NCBI RefSeq assembly: GCF_002149965.1
Contig: NZ_MSQB01000012.1
Span: forward strand, 62,001-126,000
Length of the DNA: 64,000 nt
Source: Novosphingobium panipatense
Lineage (GTDB): Bacteria; Pseudomonadota; Alphaproteobacteria; Sphingomonadales; Sphingomonadaceae
Direction of reading: 5' to 3'
The notes beneath the pieces were generated by a model. The model was not told the origin of the DNA and did not search any database. It was given only the letters and a program-made list of their open reading frames with translations. A program made the position numbers and the translations under genes. Positions 1 through 8,708 of the stretch are shown here, piece by piece; position 1 is the first letter of the stretch, and each line of letters opens with the position of its first letter.

Positions 1-1
1 T

Positions 2-982
2 CAGCAGCGTCCGCAAGGAGCCGACCGGGTCGGCGAGGTCGTAGACGCCCGTGACGCGCGCCGATTTCAGCGCATCGTCGCGCATGAAGATATGGCCCCG
101 GAAATGCCGCCCGAGAAGTTCGGTCACCTCCGCGATGCTGGCGTTGCGCACGGCAAGGCGTCCCGATCGCCAGGCGCCGATCTCGATGGGGCTGACGGCG
201 ACGAGGCCGTTCCTGCCGCTTTCCCGGTCGATGGTGAGGCGCTGGCCCGGCCGGAGCGCCACCGTCAGCGGCCTGTCGCCTGGCCGCTCGACCCGCACCG
301 ATCCCCGCGCGACGCTGACGCCCAGCGTCTCGTGCGTCATCGACACGTCGAAGGCGGTGCCCGTGACGGTCACGGTCATGTCCGCCGCCTGCACGGTGAA
401 GGGGCGCGCCGTATCATGGGCGACATCAAAGAAGGCCTCGCCCTGAAGCAGGCCGATGCGGCGATGCGTGCCCGCGAAGTCCTGCGTGATCGCACTCTGC
501 GCGCCCAGTGCGATCCGCGATCCGTCCGCCAGCGCGAGAGCCCGGTTCTGGGCAGTGCCGCTGGTCTCGTCCGCGCGCAGCTGGAGCATCACCTGCGGCC
601 CGGTCAGGATCGCCACAAGCACTGCCGCCACCGTGCCGAGGGCAACGCGCCTGCCTGTGCGCCTGCTGCTGCGCGGAGTGGAAGATGTCCGCGGCTTCGG
701 CCTCCGGTGGGCCGTTACCGGCACTGGCGGCAAGTCCGGCCTGGCCTCTCGCCAATCCGTGGCATGAGCGGGCGGCGTCTGCAAGGTCAGCCGGACGCTG
801 CGCTCCAGCAGGGTCCAGGCCCTCCGATGAGCAGGATCGCTCTCCAGCCAGGCCTCGAATCGGGCGCGAAGATCCAGATCGTCCGGGGCGTCCTGGATGC
901 GCAGGCGCCAGTCCGATGCCTCCACCAGCACATCGTCCGGCAGCGCGTGCTCTCCGTTTCCTGCAACAGGTCTGGCCGTCAT
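2..982 (-). CDS. FecR-family anti-sigma regulator (partial, runs off left edge)
   Basis: I read this frame by reverse-translating the left end; it is open for 327 codons with no stop before the edge. The start codon is an ATG at 982. The N-terminal part has a DUF4880-like stretch (VEASDWRLRIQD, then RARFEAWLESDPAHRRAW). One transmembrane segment follows (VALGTVAAVLVAILTGP), then a FecR domain with LADGSRIALGAQSAI and GEAFFDVAHDTARPFTVQA. FecR proteins sit in the inner membrane and relay a signal from an outer-membrane transducer to a FecI sigma factor, which is the gene immediately upstream at 1061-1597. Its receptor partner would be expected beyond position 1. The C-terminal STN-like tail (ARVTGVYDLADPVGSLRTLL) is almost complete, so few residues are missing. 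Confidence 0.9.
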   Translation of the reverse strand, partial: MTARPVAGNGEHALPDDVLVEASDWRLRIQDAPDDLDLRARFEAWLESDPAHRRAWTLLERSVRLTLQTPPAHATDWREARPDLPPVPVTAHRRPKPRTSSTPRSSRRTGRRVALGTVAAVLVAILTGPQVMLQLRADETSGTAQNRALALADGSRIALGAQSAITQDFAGTHRRIGLLQGEAFFDVAHDTARPFTVQAADMTVTVTGTAFDVSMTHETLGVSVARGSVRVERPGDRPLTVALRPGQRLTIDRESGRNGLVAVSPIEIGAWRSGRLAVRNASIAEVTELLGRHFRGHIFMRDDALKSARVTGVYDLADPVGSLRTLL

Positions 983-1060
983 GGATGTATCGCCTCGTCG
1001 AACCCACACAAAAGACGAGTCTCGCGCGCGCCTGTCTCAATCTGCGTCTCAATTTGCATC

Positions 1061-1597
1061 TCAACCGGCATCGTCGTCCCCCTCCGGCCCCATGCGCTCG
1101 ACGCTGCGCATGACATGAATCATCGCATCCTGCACCAGCCGATGCGCCGTCGCGCGCGAAATGCCGAGCTGCTGCGCGATCTGGGTCGAGGACATCTCTC
1201 CGAACACGCTCATTTCATAGGCGCGCCGCTTCTTCTCCGGCAGGCTCGCGAGGGTCGCCAGAACCAGCCGCGCCTCGTCGCCGCAGAGCAGTTCATCCTC
1301 GGCCGACGCGGCAAGGGGCTGCGGATCGCGGGTCAGGGCATAGGCCGCATTGCGGCGCTGCTCGGCCGCATCCCTCCGGGTCCAGTCGATCGCGATGTTG
1401 CGGACGATCCGATAGAGATAGCCGACCGGCGTGCGCAGGCCCAGCAGCAGCGGCGGCCGCGTCGGCACGAAGCGGAAATAGGCTTCCTGCACGACGTCTT
1501 CGGCGCTGTCGCGCGATCCGACGATCGGCGTGGCATAGTCGACCAGTGCCGGCCGATGCTCCGCATAGATGCGCAAGCGGGCCTGTGCGCTATTCAA
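1061..1597 (-). CDS. ECF RNA polymerase sigma factor, FecI type
   Basis: ECF sigma factor that would direct transcription of a TonB-receptor operon under control of the FecR next to it. Region 2 is seen as GSRDSAEDVVQEAYFRF and VGYLYRIVRNIAIDWTRR, and region 4 as SSTQIAQQLGISRATAHRLV. The frame is open back to an ATG at 1756, but the N-terminal extension from there has no family resemblance. I prefer the TTG at 1597, which has GGAGAA about 8 bases upstream and gives 178 residues, normal for the family. No ATG or GTG lies in between. The gap to fecR is 78 bases, same strand, probably one operon. The start is uncertain; the identity is secure. Confidence 0.85.
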   Translation of the reverse strand: MNSAQARLRIYAEHRPALVDYATPIVGSRDSAEDVVQEAYFRFVPTRPPLLLGLRTPVGYLYRIVRNIAIDWTRRDAAEQRRNAAYALTRDPQPLAASAEDELLCGDEARLVLATLASLPEKKRRAYEMSVFGEMSSTQIAQQLGISRATAHRLVQDAMIHVMRSVERMGPEGDDDAG

Positions 1598-1817
1598 TGG
1601 GCGAACTTCTCCGACCGGCTGGCAGGTTGCAAACTTCGGGGCTTCATAGATTGTTGCGAATAACTTGCAATAGGCGGGGCAAGAATGAGCGGCTCCGATC
1701 GAGCCGAGTATCGCCTTTGCGAAGATCGCCGCGCAAATCGCGCTTGCGCCCTTCAAGCTCCCAAGCTAGCGCACCGCAGCCGCCTTCGCTGAACAGGGAG
1801 GGTGGAAAAGATCGCGC

Positions 1818-2040
1818 CGGTGCCTCGAAAGAGGCTTAAAATGGGAACACGGTGAGGGGGTTTCGATCCTCGAATCCGAGGCTGTCCCTGCAACTGTAAG
1901 CGGCGAGCGCGATACACATCACGCGGCAGGGCAAGGGCGCCTGCCGTAGCCACTGGGCCGGACGCTAAATCCTGCGAGGCCTGGGAAGGCCGTGTATCAA
2001 GCCATGACCCGCGAGCCAGGAGACCTGCCTGCGTCCGGTC
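1818..2040 (+). promoter_or_regulatory. Cobalamin (B12) riboswitch
   Basis: The leader of the receptor gene at 2261 carries the ordered conserved blocks of the adenosylcobalamin riboswitch: the GGTGCCTC...GAGGC opening hairpin near 1819, GGGAACACGGTG near 1843, CCTGCAACTGTAAGCGG near 1887, GCCACTGG at 1949, GGGAAGGC at 1983 and the B12 box AGCCAGGAGACCTGCC at about 2014-2029. Such elements repress translation or transcription of the downstream gene when cobalamin is plentiful. This supports a cobalamin or corrinoid role for the receptor and the PepSY gene behind it. Boundaries are approximate, read by eye without a covariance model. Confidence 0.93.
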
Positions 2041-2156
2041 GCTCTTGCTTTGGCCCAGGGGATGGCCGGGGCACGGTGTTTCTCCGTCTGAGCGACGAAC
2101 CAGCGGCAGGGGCCGCACGGTGCGCTGAGCGGTCGTCCCTTCGTTATGGGCGCCCG

Positions 2157-2214
2157 GCCGGTCTGTGCGCCGGCCTTTCGTGAACGCCGGTCGGTGCGCC
2201 GACCGTTGGTGAAC
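2157..2214 (+). repeat. Two adjacent 29-base hairpin repeats in the btuB leader
   Basis: Units 2157-2185 and 2186-2214 abut exactly and differ at four of 29 positions. The second unit holds a perfect 7-bp stem, CGGTCGG/CCGACCG, around a TGCG loop. The first can form GGCCGG/CCGGCC. Each unit ends in GTGAAC. They lie between the riboswitch and the start codon at 2261, where an expression platform or terminator/antiterminator would be expected. A role in riboswitch output is an inference. Confidence 0.7.
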
Positions 2215-2260
2215 GGCAGACCCCTGCTTCGGATCGCATGGCGCTCGACAGGGGGATGAA

Positions 2261-4279
2261 ATGAAGTTCGCTACAAATTCGCACACCGCGCTGGCCGCGG
2301 TGCTGGCTCTTGCCTGGAGCACGCAGGTCCATGCCGAGGAAACCGGTGAAGACGCCGGTGAAGATCGGGCCATCGTCGTCACCGGCACCAGCCTTGAGGA
2401 GACGCTGCCGCAGGAGCTTTCCCGTTATGGCAATGACGTAGTGACGGTCAGCGAAAAGCAGATAAAGGACAGCGGCGCGGTGGACGCGGTCAAGGCGCTG
2501 GAATCGGTGCCCGGCCTCTACATTCGCGCCCGCAACGGGCCGTTCACTTACGTCGACGTCTCGCTTCAGGGATCGCGCACCCAGGACGTGCTGTGGACGA
2601 TGGACGGCATCCGCCTCAACAACCGCCTCTACGGCGGAACATCGCCCAACGACACGCTTCCTGCCAGCATGATCGAACGTATCGAGGTGCTGCGCGGCGG
2701 CGAGAGCCTGTTCTACGGCACGCAGGCTTCGGCGGGTGTCATCAACGTGGTGACGCGCGGCTTTACCGACGATTTCAATGGCCAGGTCAATGCCTCGGTC
2801 GATTCCTGGAGCGGCACCACGGTAGATGGCTACTTGCGCGGCGCGGCGGGCAACCACCGCTTCGTGGCCTATGCCTCGCACAACCGGTCGGAAGGCTACA
2901 CGCCTTACAGCGCCTATCAGCCCAGCCTCACCGATCGCCATCTCGGCTATGACTTGTGGTCGGCGGGTCTCAAGTACCAGTACGACCTCGCCCCCGATCT
3001 AGCGCTCAATGCCCAGTACCAGCATACCGAGGCGAAGCTCGACAATCTCTCGCCCACGCGCATCCGCGAGAGCCGCAACGATCGCAACGAGGAAATCGCC
3101 AGCCTCCGCCTCGATTACACCGGCAGCGATGCGGTGCAGTTCTTTCTCAAGGGCTATTTCCATGACTGGAAGACGGCCTATGTCCAGATCCGCAATTCGC
3201 TTCCCGATCTCCAGCCGCAAGTGATCTACCCGGCAGGCACGTTCTGGGGCTATCGCGACTGGGGCGGCAGCGCGGTGGTCAAGCTTCACCTTCACCCCGG
3301 CCTCGAATATCTGCTGGGCTACGACTTCCAGAACTTCAGCGGCCGGGACGACGTGCTGCTGATCGCGCCGACCAGCGAGCAGGTCCACGCCGGTATCTTC
3401 CAGCTTCGCACCACCGACGAGATTTCCTCCAAGGGCCGCCTTGCCGCAGGCCTGCGCTACAACCGCACGGACGGGGCGAAGAAGACGATCTGGAACGTGT
3501 CCGGCCGCTACGACTTTGCCGATGCGCTCTATGTGGAGGCGAACGGGGGCACGTCCTTCGTGCTTCCCGATGCCTCGCAGCTCTATGGCAACGACCCCTG
3601 CTGCGAGATCGGCAACCCGAACCTGAGCCCGGAGCAGAGCCTCAACCTCAACCTCTCCGCAGGCGGAACTTTCCCGGCAGGCGCGGTCACGCTGGGCTGG
3701 AAAGCGACCTACTTCCATCGCCGCATCACCAACATGATCGACTACGATTACGACAATCCGGCCTATCCCAACGGCACTTACGCCAATCTCGACGGCAAGG
3801 TCCGCTCGCAGGGCGGCGAGTTCGAACTGACCGCACAGACGGCCGGGGGCTGGAGCATCAATGCCAGCTACACTTACGCCCGCGTGCGCGAAAAGGGATC
3901 GTCCACCCAGCTCGACCGCAATCCCCGGCAATACGCGAAGGGCACCCTGGCCTATGCGCCCGAGGACCGGCCGTTCGGCGCCAATCTCGCGGTCAACTGG
4001 ATCGGCGACGTCTGGTCCACCGCTTCGGGCTTCGGCCGCCGGAACTACGGCAACTACGCGCTGGTGGACGCCGGGGCCTATCTCTACGTGGACGGTGCGG
4101 CGCGCCGGAACCGCTTCGGCGTCAATGTCGAGAACCTGTTCAACAAGGAATATGCGACGCGCGGCTATCAGTCGGCAGTGACCGACCAGGGCGCGCTGGA
4201 TGGCAGCAACAGCCGCTTCCTCTACTTCAGCCGGGGCGTGCCACGCACGCTGCGGATGAGCTACGGCCTGAGCTTCTGA
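2261..4279 (+). CDS. TonB-dependent outer-membrane receptor, cobalamin (BtuB-like)
   Basis: A 672-residue receptor that would import cobalamin or a related corrinoid across the outer membrane using TonB energy. A signal peptide is visible (residues 1-25, ending VHAEE). The plug begins around AIVVTGTSLEETLPQELSRYGNDVVTVS, with SLQGSRTQDVLWTMDGIRLN and IERIEVLRGGESLFYGTQA in it. The C-terminus has NVENLFNKEYATRGY and ends LRMSYGLSF with the terminal aromatic residue of a beta-barrel. The ATG follows a GGGGG ribosome-binding site. The B12 riboswitch upstream gives the substrate call. The next gene starts 4 bases after the stop, so the two are co-transcribed. I give no gene symbol because the match rests on family features and context. 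Confidence 0.9.
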   Translation: MKFATNSHTALAAVLALAWSTQVHAEETGEDAGEDRAIVVTGTSLEETLPQELSRYGNDVVTVSEKQIKDSGAVDAVKALESVPGLYIRARNGPFTYVDVSLQGSRTQDVLWTMDGIRLNNRLYGGTSPNDTLPASMIERIEVLRGGESLFYGTQASAGVINVVTRGFTDDFNGQVNASVDSWSGTTVDGYLRGAAGNHRFVAYASHNRSEGYTPYSAYQPSLTDRHLGYDLWSAGLKYQYDLAPDLALNAQYQHTEAKLDNLSPTRIRESRNDRNEEIASLRLDYTGSDAVQFFLKGYFHDWKTAYVQIRNSLPDLQPQVIYPAGTFWGYRDWGGSAVVKLHLHPGLEYLLGYDFQNFSGRDDVLLIAPTSEQVHAGIFQLRTTDEISSKGRLAAGLRYNRTDGAKKTIWNVSGRYDFADALYVEANGGTSFVLPDASQLYGNDPCCEIGNPNLSPEQSLNLNLSAGGTFPAGAVTLGWKATYFHRRITNMIDYDYDNPAYPNGTYANLDGKVRSQGGEFELTAQTAGGWSINASYTYARVREKGSSTQLDRNPRQYAKGTLAYAPEDRPFGANLAVNWIGDVWSTASGFGRRNYGNYALVDAGAYLYVDGAARRNRFGVNVENLFNKEYATRGYQSAVTDQGALDGSNSRFLYFSRGVPRTLRMSYGLSF

Positions 4280-4283
4280 GGCC

Positions 4284-5816
4284 ATGAGCACACTCCAGCC
4301 TCGGCCCCATCCTCGAAAGAAGCGCTCGCGCAGCCTGCTGCCGCGCCCGATCCTTGTCCTTCATCGCTGGCTCGGCGTCTTCGTCGGCCTGCTGATGACG
4401 ATCTGGTGCCTCTCGGGCTTCGTGATGATCTATGTGGACTATCCGAGGCTGGAGCCTGCCGCACAAATGCAGGGCCTTGCCGCCCTGCACGTGCCGCCGC
4501 CAAGCGCTTTCGGCGCCGTGGACATGGCGCCGGATACGCCGATCGCCTCCGCCCGCGTCGAGATGATGGCCGGGCGCCCGGTCCTGCGGGTCGTGCCCGG
4601 TCAATCCACCGACCGCGCGATCCCGCAGATCCGCACGATCCCCGCCACCTTCGATCTGGCAACCGGCAAGCCGCTCGCCGCGCCGGATCCGCAGGACATC
4701 GGCAGGATCGCCCAGGATTTCGCCAGCGGGCACGGCATCGCGGGCGATGCGGCTGAGCCCGCCGCAACCGGGATCGATCAATGGACCGTGCAGACCTACA
4801 AGCGCAATGCACCGCTCTACCGCGTGGACTTCGCCGAAGGCGCCGGAACCGAGATCTACATTTCCGGCAAGTCCGGCGAAGTCGTGCAGGAAACGACCCG
4901 CTTCCAGCGCTTCTGGGGCTGGCTGGGCGCGGTGCCGCACTGGCTCTACCCCACGATGCTGCGGCAGAACGGGGCGTTGTGGAACGAGGTGGTCGTCTGG
5001 ACCTCGCTCGCGGGTTGCTTCCTGACCGTGACCGGTATCTGGGCGGGCATCGCCCGCGTCCGCCGCAAGCGCGAGGGTCATATCGGCTCGCCCTACAAGG
5101 GGCTCTGGTGGTGGCATCACGTTTTCGGGCTGTTCTTTGGATTGCTGACCCTGACCTGGGTGGCGAGCGGTCTCTTCTCGATGAACCCGTGGGGCTTCCT
5201 CGACAGCATGGCGGGCCTTGCCGAAAGGGAAAGACTGGCCGGTGCGATGACATGGCGCGACGTCAGGCATGCGCTGTCCGCCATGCACGATATCCCGGAC
5301 GGAGCCCTGCGGATCGAAACCGCGCCGCTGAGAGGGAGCACCTTCCTGCTGGTCACCAAGCGGAGCGGCTCCGCGCAGCGGTTCGACGCGGCCGGACAGG
5401 CCTCTGCGCTGACCGAGCGCGAATTGCGCGGCGCGCTGGGAGACGGCCCTGTAACCTCGTCGCTCGCTCTGCTGCAGGATGAGGACGCCTATTACTACCG
5501 CCACCGCTTCGCCGCTCCGCTGCCGGTCTGGCGTGCGGTGCTGGCGGATGCGGAGACCACGCGGCTCTACATCGACCCGACCAGCGGGCAGATCCTGCGC
5601 GCCTTCGACCGCAATGGCCGCGGTTTCCGCTGGTTGCAGGACGGCCTGCACAGCCTCGATTTCCCGGTGCTGCGCAAGAGGCCCTGGTGGGACTTCGTGG
5701 TGCTGCCGCTATTGGCAGCCGTTACCCTGGTCTGCGCGACGGGAACCTGGATGGCATGGAACAAGCTTCGCCGCGATCTGCGCCGTGTCTGGCGGCGCAG
5801 GATCCGGCGCGGCTGA
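4284..5816 (+). CDS. PepSY-domain integral membrane protein
   Basis: A 510-residue inner-membrane protein of the PepSY-associated TM family, which accompanies many TonB receptors and is thought to act as a reductase-like partner for imported metal complexes. The first helix is preceded by a typical LHRWLGVFVGLLMTIWCLSGF segment; further helices lie around residues 240-260 (TSLAGCFLTVTGIWAGIARV), 280-300 (HHVFGLFFGLLTLTWVASGLF) and near the C-terminus (VVLPLLAAVTLVCATGTWMAW). Histidines in HRW, HHVFG and LHSLDF are in the places where this family carries putative haem ligands. It is translationally close to the BtuB-like receptor (4-base gap) and shares its riboswitch. A role in cobalamin reduction or release is an inference. 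Confidence 0.85.
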   Translation: MSTLQPRPHPRKKRSRSLLPRPILVLHRWLGVFVGLLMTIWCLSGFVMIYVDYPRLEPAAQMQGLAALHVPPPSAFGAVDMAPDTPIASARVEMMAGRPVLRVVPGQSTDRAIPQIRTIPATFDLATGKPLAAPDPQDIGRIAQDFASGHGIAGDAAEPAATGIDQWTVQTYKRNAPLYRVDFAEGAGTEIYISGKSGEVVQETTRFQRFWGWLGAVPHWLYPTMLRQNGALWNEVVVWTSLAGCFLTVTGIWAGIARVRRKREGHIGSPYKGLWWWHHVFGLFFGLLTLTWVASGLFSMNPWGFLDSMAGLAERERLAGAMTWRDVRHALSAMHDIPDGALRIETAPLRGSTFLLVTKRSGSAQRFDAAGQASALTERELRGALGDGPVTSSLALLQDEDAYYYRHRFAAPLPVWRAVLADAETTRLYIDPTSGQILRAFDRNGRGFRWLQDGLHSLDFPVLRKRPWWDFVVLPLLAAVTLVCATGTWMAWNKLRRDLRRVWRRRIRRG

Positions 5817-5837
5817 TCTCGGTCGCCCCGCTCTCGC

Positions 5838-7892
5838 TTAGTACTTGAAACCGAAGCTCAGGAAGAAGCTGCGCCCCGGTTCCGGAAAGCCATCGGTAAG
5901 CACGTAATAATCGTCGAACAGGTTGCGCACGCCCGCGCCTATCTCGACACCCTCGCGCAGCGCATAGTTCACCGTGAGGTTGGCCAACGCATAACTCCCG
6001 GTGCGATAATAGCGCGTGCCCGCCGTGTTCACGGTCCAGCGGTTCGAGGCGATGTCGGCATTAGGCAGCACGTGCAACCCTTCGAGCGGCGACCAGTCGG
6101 CCCAGAGAAAGGCCTTGTGCGTCGGCACCCCGGTCGGCTGGAACGCGGTGTTGGTCGGATCGTCAAGATCGCGGTGGGTGTACGTGTAGTTGCCGCCAAG
6201 GCTCAGCGTGCGGCCCAGCCGCGCAGTCAGCGCGATTTCGCCGCCGTAGTAGTTGCCACTGCCTAGGTTGCGGCTCTGGGTCACCGACTGGCCCTGATAG
6301 ATCATCGGGAACGCCACGATCACGTTATCGAGGTGCGAATAGAACGCCGCCGCCTCGGCATGGAGCGGGCCGAAATCGCGCGCGCCGCCGATTTCGTAAT
6401 TGGTCGCCCGCTCGGCCTTGAGGTCCGGATTCGATGTGGCACCGCCGAAGCGCGAACTGAAGCGCTCGAAAATGGTCGGGAACCGTGCGCGCGAGGAAAT
6501 GCTCGCGTGCAGACTGGTCTGCGCATCGACGCTCCAGACCAGCTGCGCCTGTCCGTTCAACGCCTGCCGGTTGTGCAGCGCATATTCGATCAGCTCCCCG
6601 CCGGCATAGTCCTCGGCCCGCGAGAGGTCGCGCCAGTCGAAGCTGACGCCGGCGGTGAAGGCCAGTGCCGAAGTCAGGTCGAGCTTGTTCTCGGCGGCGA
6701 TACTGTAGGTTTCCTCGACGCTGGTCTGCTTCGGCTCGGTTTCGCCCGAGGGGAAGGCCTGCTGCCATTCGACATGCTTGTCGCGGCGGTAGTGGGCGGC
6801 AATGCTCAGCCGGTCGATATCGCTGACCGCAACGTCGAGCTGCGCCGATCCGCCCCAGGCGGTGTCGGCATAATAGCTGTTGAAGGCGCGCGCCCTGGTT
6901 TGGGTGGTCTGGCTGCCATCGTCGAAGGCGCGCAGCAGGTTGTCGAACCCGTTGCGATAGATGCGGGTCTTGAGCGTCGCCCGGTCCCCCAGCGCGGTGG
7001 TCGAGAGGAAATAGAGGCTATCGATGTTCCAGTAAGGCCACGACCAGTTGCGCTGCGAGGCGGCGGGATCGGTCACATGCAGCGGCGCGTTCTTGGACCC
7101 TTCCTGCCGGGTATAGCTGATCGAGTATTCGTCGGTGGCATTGGGTGTGAAGCCCAGCTTGGCGTTCACGCGCCAGTCGGCGGTGCGCGAGAAATCGCGG
7201 TGGCCGCCGTCCTCGGCCGATCCGGCGCTGGGTTCGTAGCTGCCGGGAAGATCCCAGTGATCGGTAAAATTGCGGGTATAGCTGGCCTGCGCGTACCACA
7301 TGTCCTGCCTGGTGCCGAGCAGTGCGAAGAGATTGTAGCCGGTGTATTCCCCCTTGCGCCCGAGATTGAGAGTGCCGCGCGCTTCGGCTTCGATCGGCTC
7401 GACCGGCTTGCGGGTGACGAGGTTGATGGCGCCGCCCATCGCTCCCGGTCCGTCGAGCACCGAGGCATAGCCCTTGGCCACCTGCACCTGGGCGATATCG
7501 GAAGTGAGGAAGCGGCCATAATCGAGCCGCCCGTCGGCAGGCAGGTAGACGCGGATGCCGTCGATCGAGAGCGGCACCTGATAGCGATCGAAGCCGCGCA
7601 CGTTGATCAGTCGCTCGTTGCGCGACCCGCCGCTGTTCGATGACGAGACGCCCGGCATCAGGTTCACCGCATCGTCCAGGCTGTTGCGCTGGAACAGGGT
7701 GATCGCCTCGGCATCGAGCGTGGACGAGGTGATCGCAGGCCCGTCGGGCGCCGGCGCGGTGACGATGATCTGGCCGAGCGTGAAGGCATTGCCGCGCTGC
7801 GCGTCCTGATCGGCGGGCACTTCCGACTGGGCGAAAGCGGGCGCGGCAAGAATGCAGGAAAGAGTAACCGCGCAAGCGGATGCGAAACGCAT
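5838..7892 (-). CDS. TonB-dependent receptor, substrate unknown
   Basis: A 684-residue outer-membrane receptor. The frame continues upstream to 7994, but the ATG at 7892 follows a GGGGG site and opens directly on a signal peptide (MRFASACAVTLSCILAAPAFAQ), so I chose it. Plug features are IIVTAPAPDG, SLDDAVNLMPGVSS, RLINVRGFDRYQVPLSIDGI and VAKGYASVLDGPGAMGGAINLV. The barrel ends in VRNLFDDYYVLTDGFPEPGRSFFLSFGFKY. It converges with the PepSY gene (21-base gap), so it is a separate unit. A 6-bp inverted repeat sits about 45 bases upstream of the start. Nothing visible identifies the ligand; proximity to the cobalamin locus is weak evidence for a metal complex. Confidence 0.88.
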   Translation of the reverse strand: MRFASACAVTLSCILAAPAFAQSEVPADQDAQRGNAFTLGQIIVTAPAPDGPAITSSTLDAEAITLFQRNSLDDAVNLMPGVSSSNSGGSRNERLINVRGFDRYQVPLSIDGIRVYLPADGRLDYGRFLTSDIAQVQVAKGYASVLDGPGAMGGAINLVTRKPVEPIEAEARGTLNLGRKGEYTGYNLFALLGTRQDMWYAQASYTRNFTDHWDLPGSYEPSAGSAEDGGHRDFSRTADWRVNAKLGFTPNATDEYSISYTRQEGSKNAPLHVTDPAASQRNWSWPYWNIDSLYFLSTTALGDRATLKTRIYRNGFDNLLRAFDDGSQTTQTRARAFNSYYADTAWGGSAQLDVAVSDIDRLSIAAHYRRDKHVEWQQAFPSGETEPKQTSVEETYSIAAENKLDLTSALAFTAGVSFDWRDLSRAEDYAGGELIEYALHNRQALNGQAQLVWSVDAQTSLHASISSRARFPTIFERFSSRFGGATSNPDLKAERATNYEIGGARDFGPLHAEAAAFYSHLDNVIVAFPMIYQGQSVTQSRNLGSGNYYGGEIALTARLGRTLSLGGNYTYTHRDLDDPTNTAFQPTGVPTHKAFLWADWSPLEGLHVLPNADIASNRWTVNTAGTRYYRTGSYALANLTVNYALREGVEIGAGVRNLFDDYYVLTDGFPEPGRSFFLSFGFKY

Positions 7893-7935
7893 GAAAAACC
7901 CCCATGTTTTGCGCTGTCGCCGTTCCGACGATTCG

Positions 7936-7955
7936 CTATATTCAGCCGTATATAG
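7936..7955 (-). promoter_or_regulatory. Inverted repeat upstream of the receptor at 7892
   Basis: CTATAT and ATATAG are separated by 8 bases, a perfect 6-bp-arm palindrome in an AT-rich pocket 44-63 bases before the receptor start. It could be an operator or overlap the -10 element. It does not match a consensus I can name. Confidence 0.35.
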
Positions 7956-8040
7956 TTTATGCCGTGCAAAAGTGCAGCGAAATGAGAGCTTCACGGGCGC
8001 GCGGAGGTAAAGCGGGGCGGTTCGATCAGGCGCCGGATTG

Positions 8041-8487
8041 TCAGGCCGGTGCGGGTGCCTCCGGCGTCAGCAGTCCATCGAGCCGTTCCAGCGCAGCCAG
8101 GATCATCGCCTGCTCCCAGGAGGCAAGACCGGCGTAGCCCTGGCTGAAGCGCATCTGGAGCGGAAACGGCGAGGCCTTCAGCTTTTCCCGGCCGAGTTCG
8201 GTGACTTGCAGCATGACCTGCCGCTTGTCGGCAAGGCCGCGCGTGCGCGTCACGAGCTGCGCCGCCACCAGGCGATCGACGATGTTGGTGATCGTCGCCT
8301 GTCCAAATCCCAGAGCGCTCGCCACGGCGCTCGGCGTGATCGTCTCGTGGCCTCCGATCTGCCGTAGCACGAGTGCCTGCGAGGAGGTCAGGCCCGTCGC
8401 GGCGGCCATTTTCCGGTTCTCCAGCTCGGCCGCGTCGAGAATTTTTCGCAGGGCCAGAAGTGCCGCCGGTGTGAGATCGATTTCCAT
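8041..8487 (-). CDS. MarR-family regulator, probable ectoine-operon regulator
   Basis: A 148-residue winged-helix regulator of the MarR family. The recognition helix region reads ITPSAVASALGFGQATITNIVDRLVAAQLV and the wing RTRGLADKRQVMLQVTELG, ending with the dimer helix WEQAMILAALERLDGLL. It is divergent from ectA with 221 bases between, the arrangement of EctR-type MarR regulators known in other ectoine producers. It probably controls ectABCD-ask in response to osmolarity, but this is an inference from position. A TTCGA-AAA-TCGAA palindrome lies close to its start and could be its operator. Confidence 0.88.
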   Translation of the reverse strand: MEIDLTPAALLALRKILDAAELENRKMAAATGLTSSQALVLRQIGGHETITPSAVASALGFGQATITNIVDRLVAAQLVTRTRGLADKRQVMLQVTELGREKLKASPFPLQMRFSQGYAGLASWEQAMILAALERLDGLLTPEAPAPA

Positions 8488-8661
8488 GCCCGACAGCTAG
8501 CTTTCCTGCGGGTTTGCGCCAAGTATGAAGATGCTTCGAAAATCGAATTAATTGCAGTTCCGTGACGGTGTGAAAACGAACTTTTCGACACCGTGCTGTT
8601 GCGCATCTCCTCGCAATCCCTATGGTAATGCGCGAGAACCACGAATGACATGGCAACAGCC

Positions 8662-8679
8662 AAGCACGCGAACGTGCTT
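8662..8679 (+). repeat. Hairpin in the ectA leader
   Basis: AAGCACG and CGTGCTT form a perfect 7-bp stem around a CGAA tetraloop. A GGAGGG Shine-Dalgarno-like sequence follows at 8681-8686. The ectA start is 28 bases further on. The hairpin could affect ribosome loading on ectA; this is a suggestion only. Confidence 0.5.
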
Positions 8680-8708
8680 CGGAGGGTGAAGTAATATTTG
8701 ATGATAAT

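Noticed and set aside
1598..1756. N-terminal extension of the first sigma factor from the ATG at 1756
   Set aside because: The added 53 residues resemble nothing in ECF sigma factors, whereas the TTG at 1597 has a ribosome-binding site and gives a normal length. I keep this open because TTG starts are less common.
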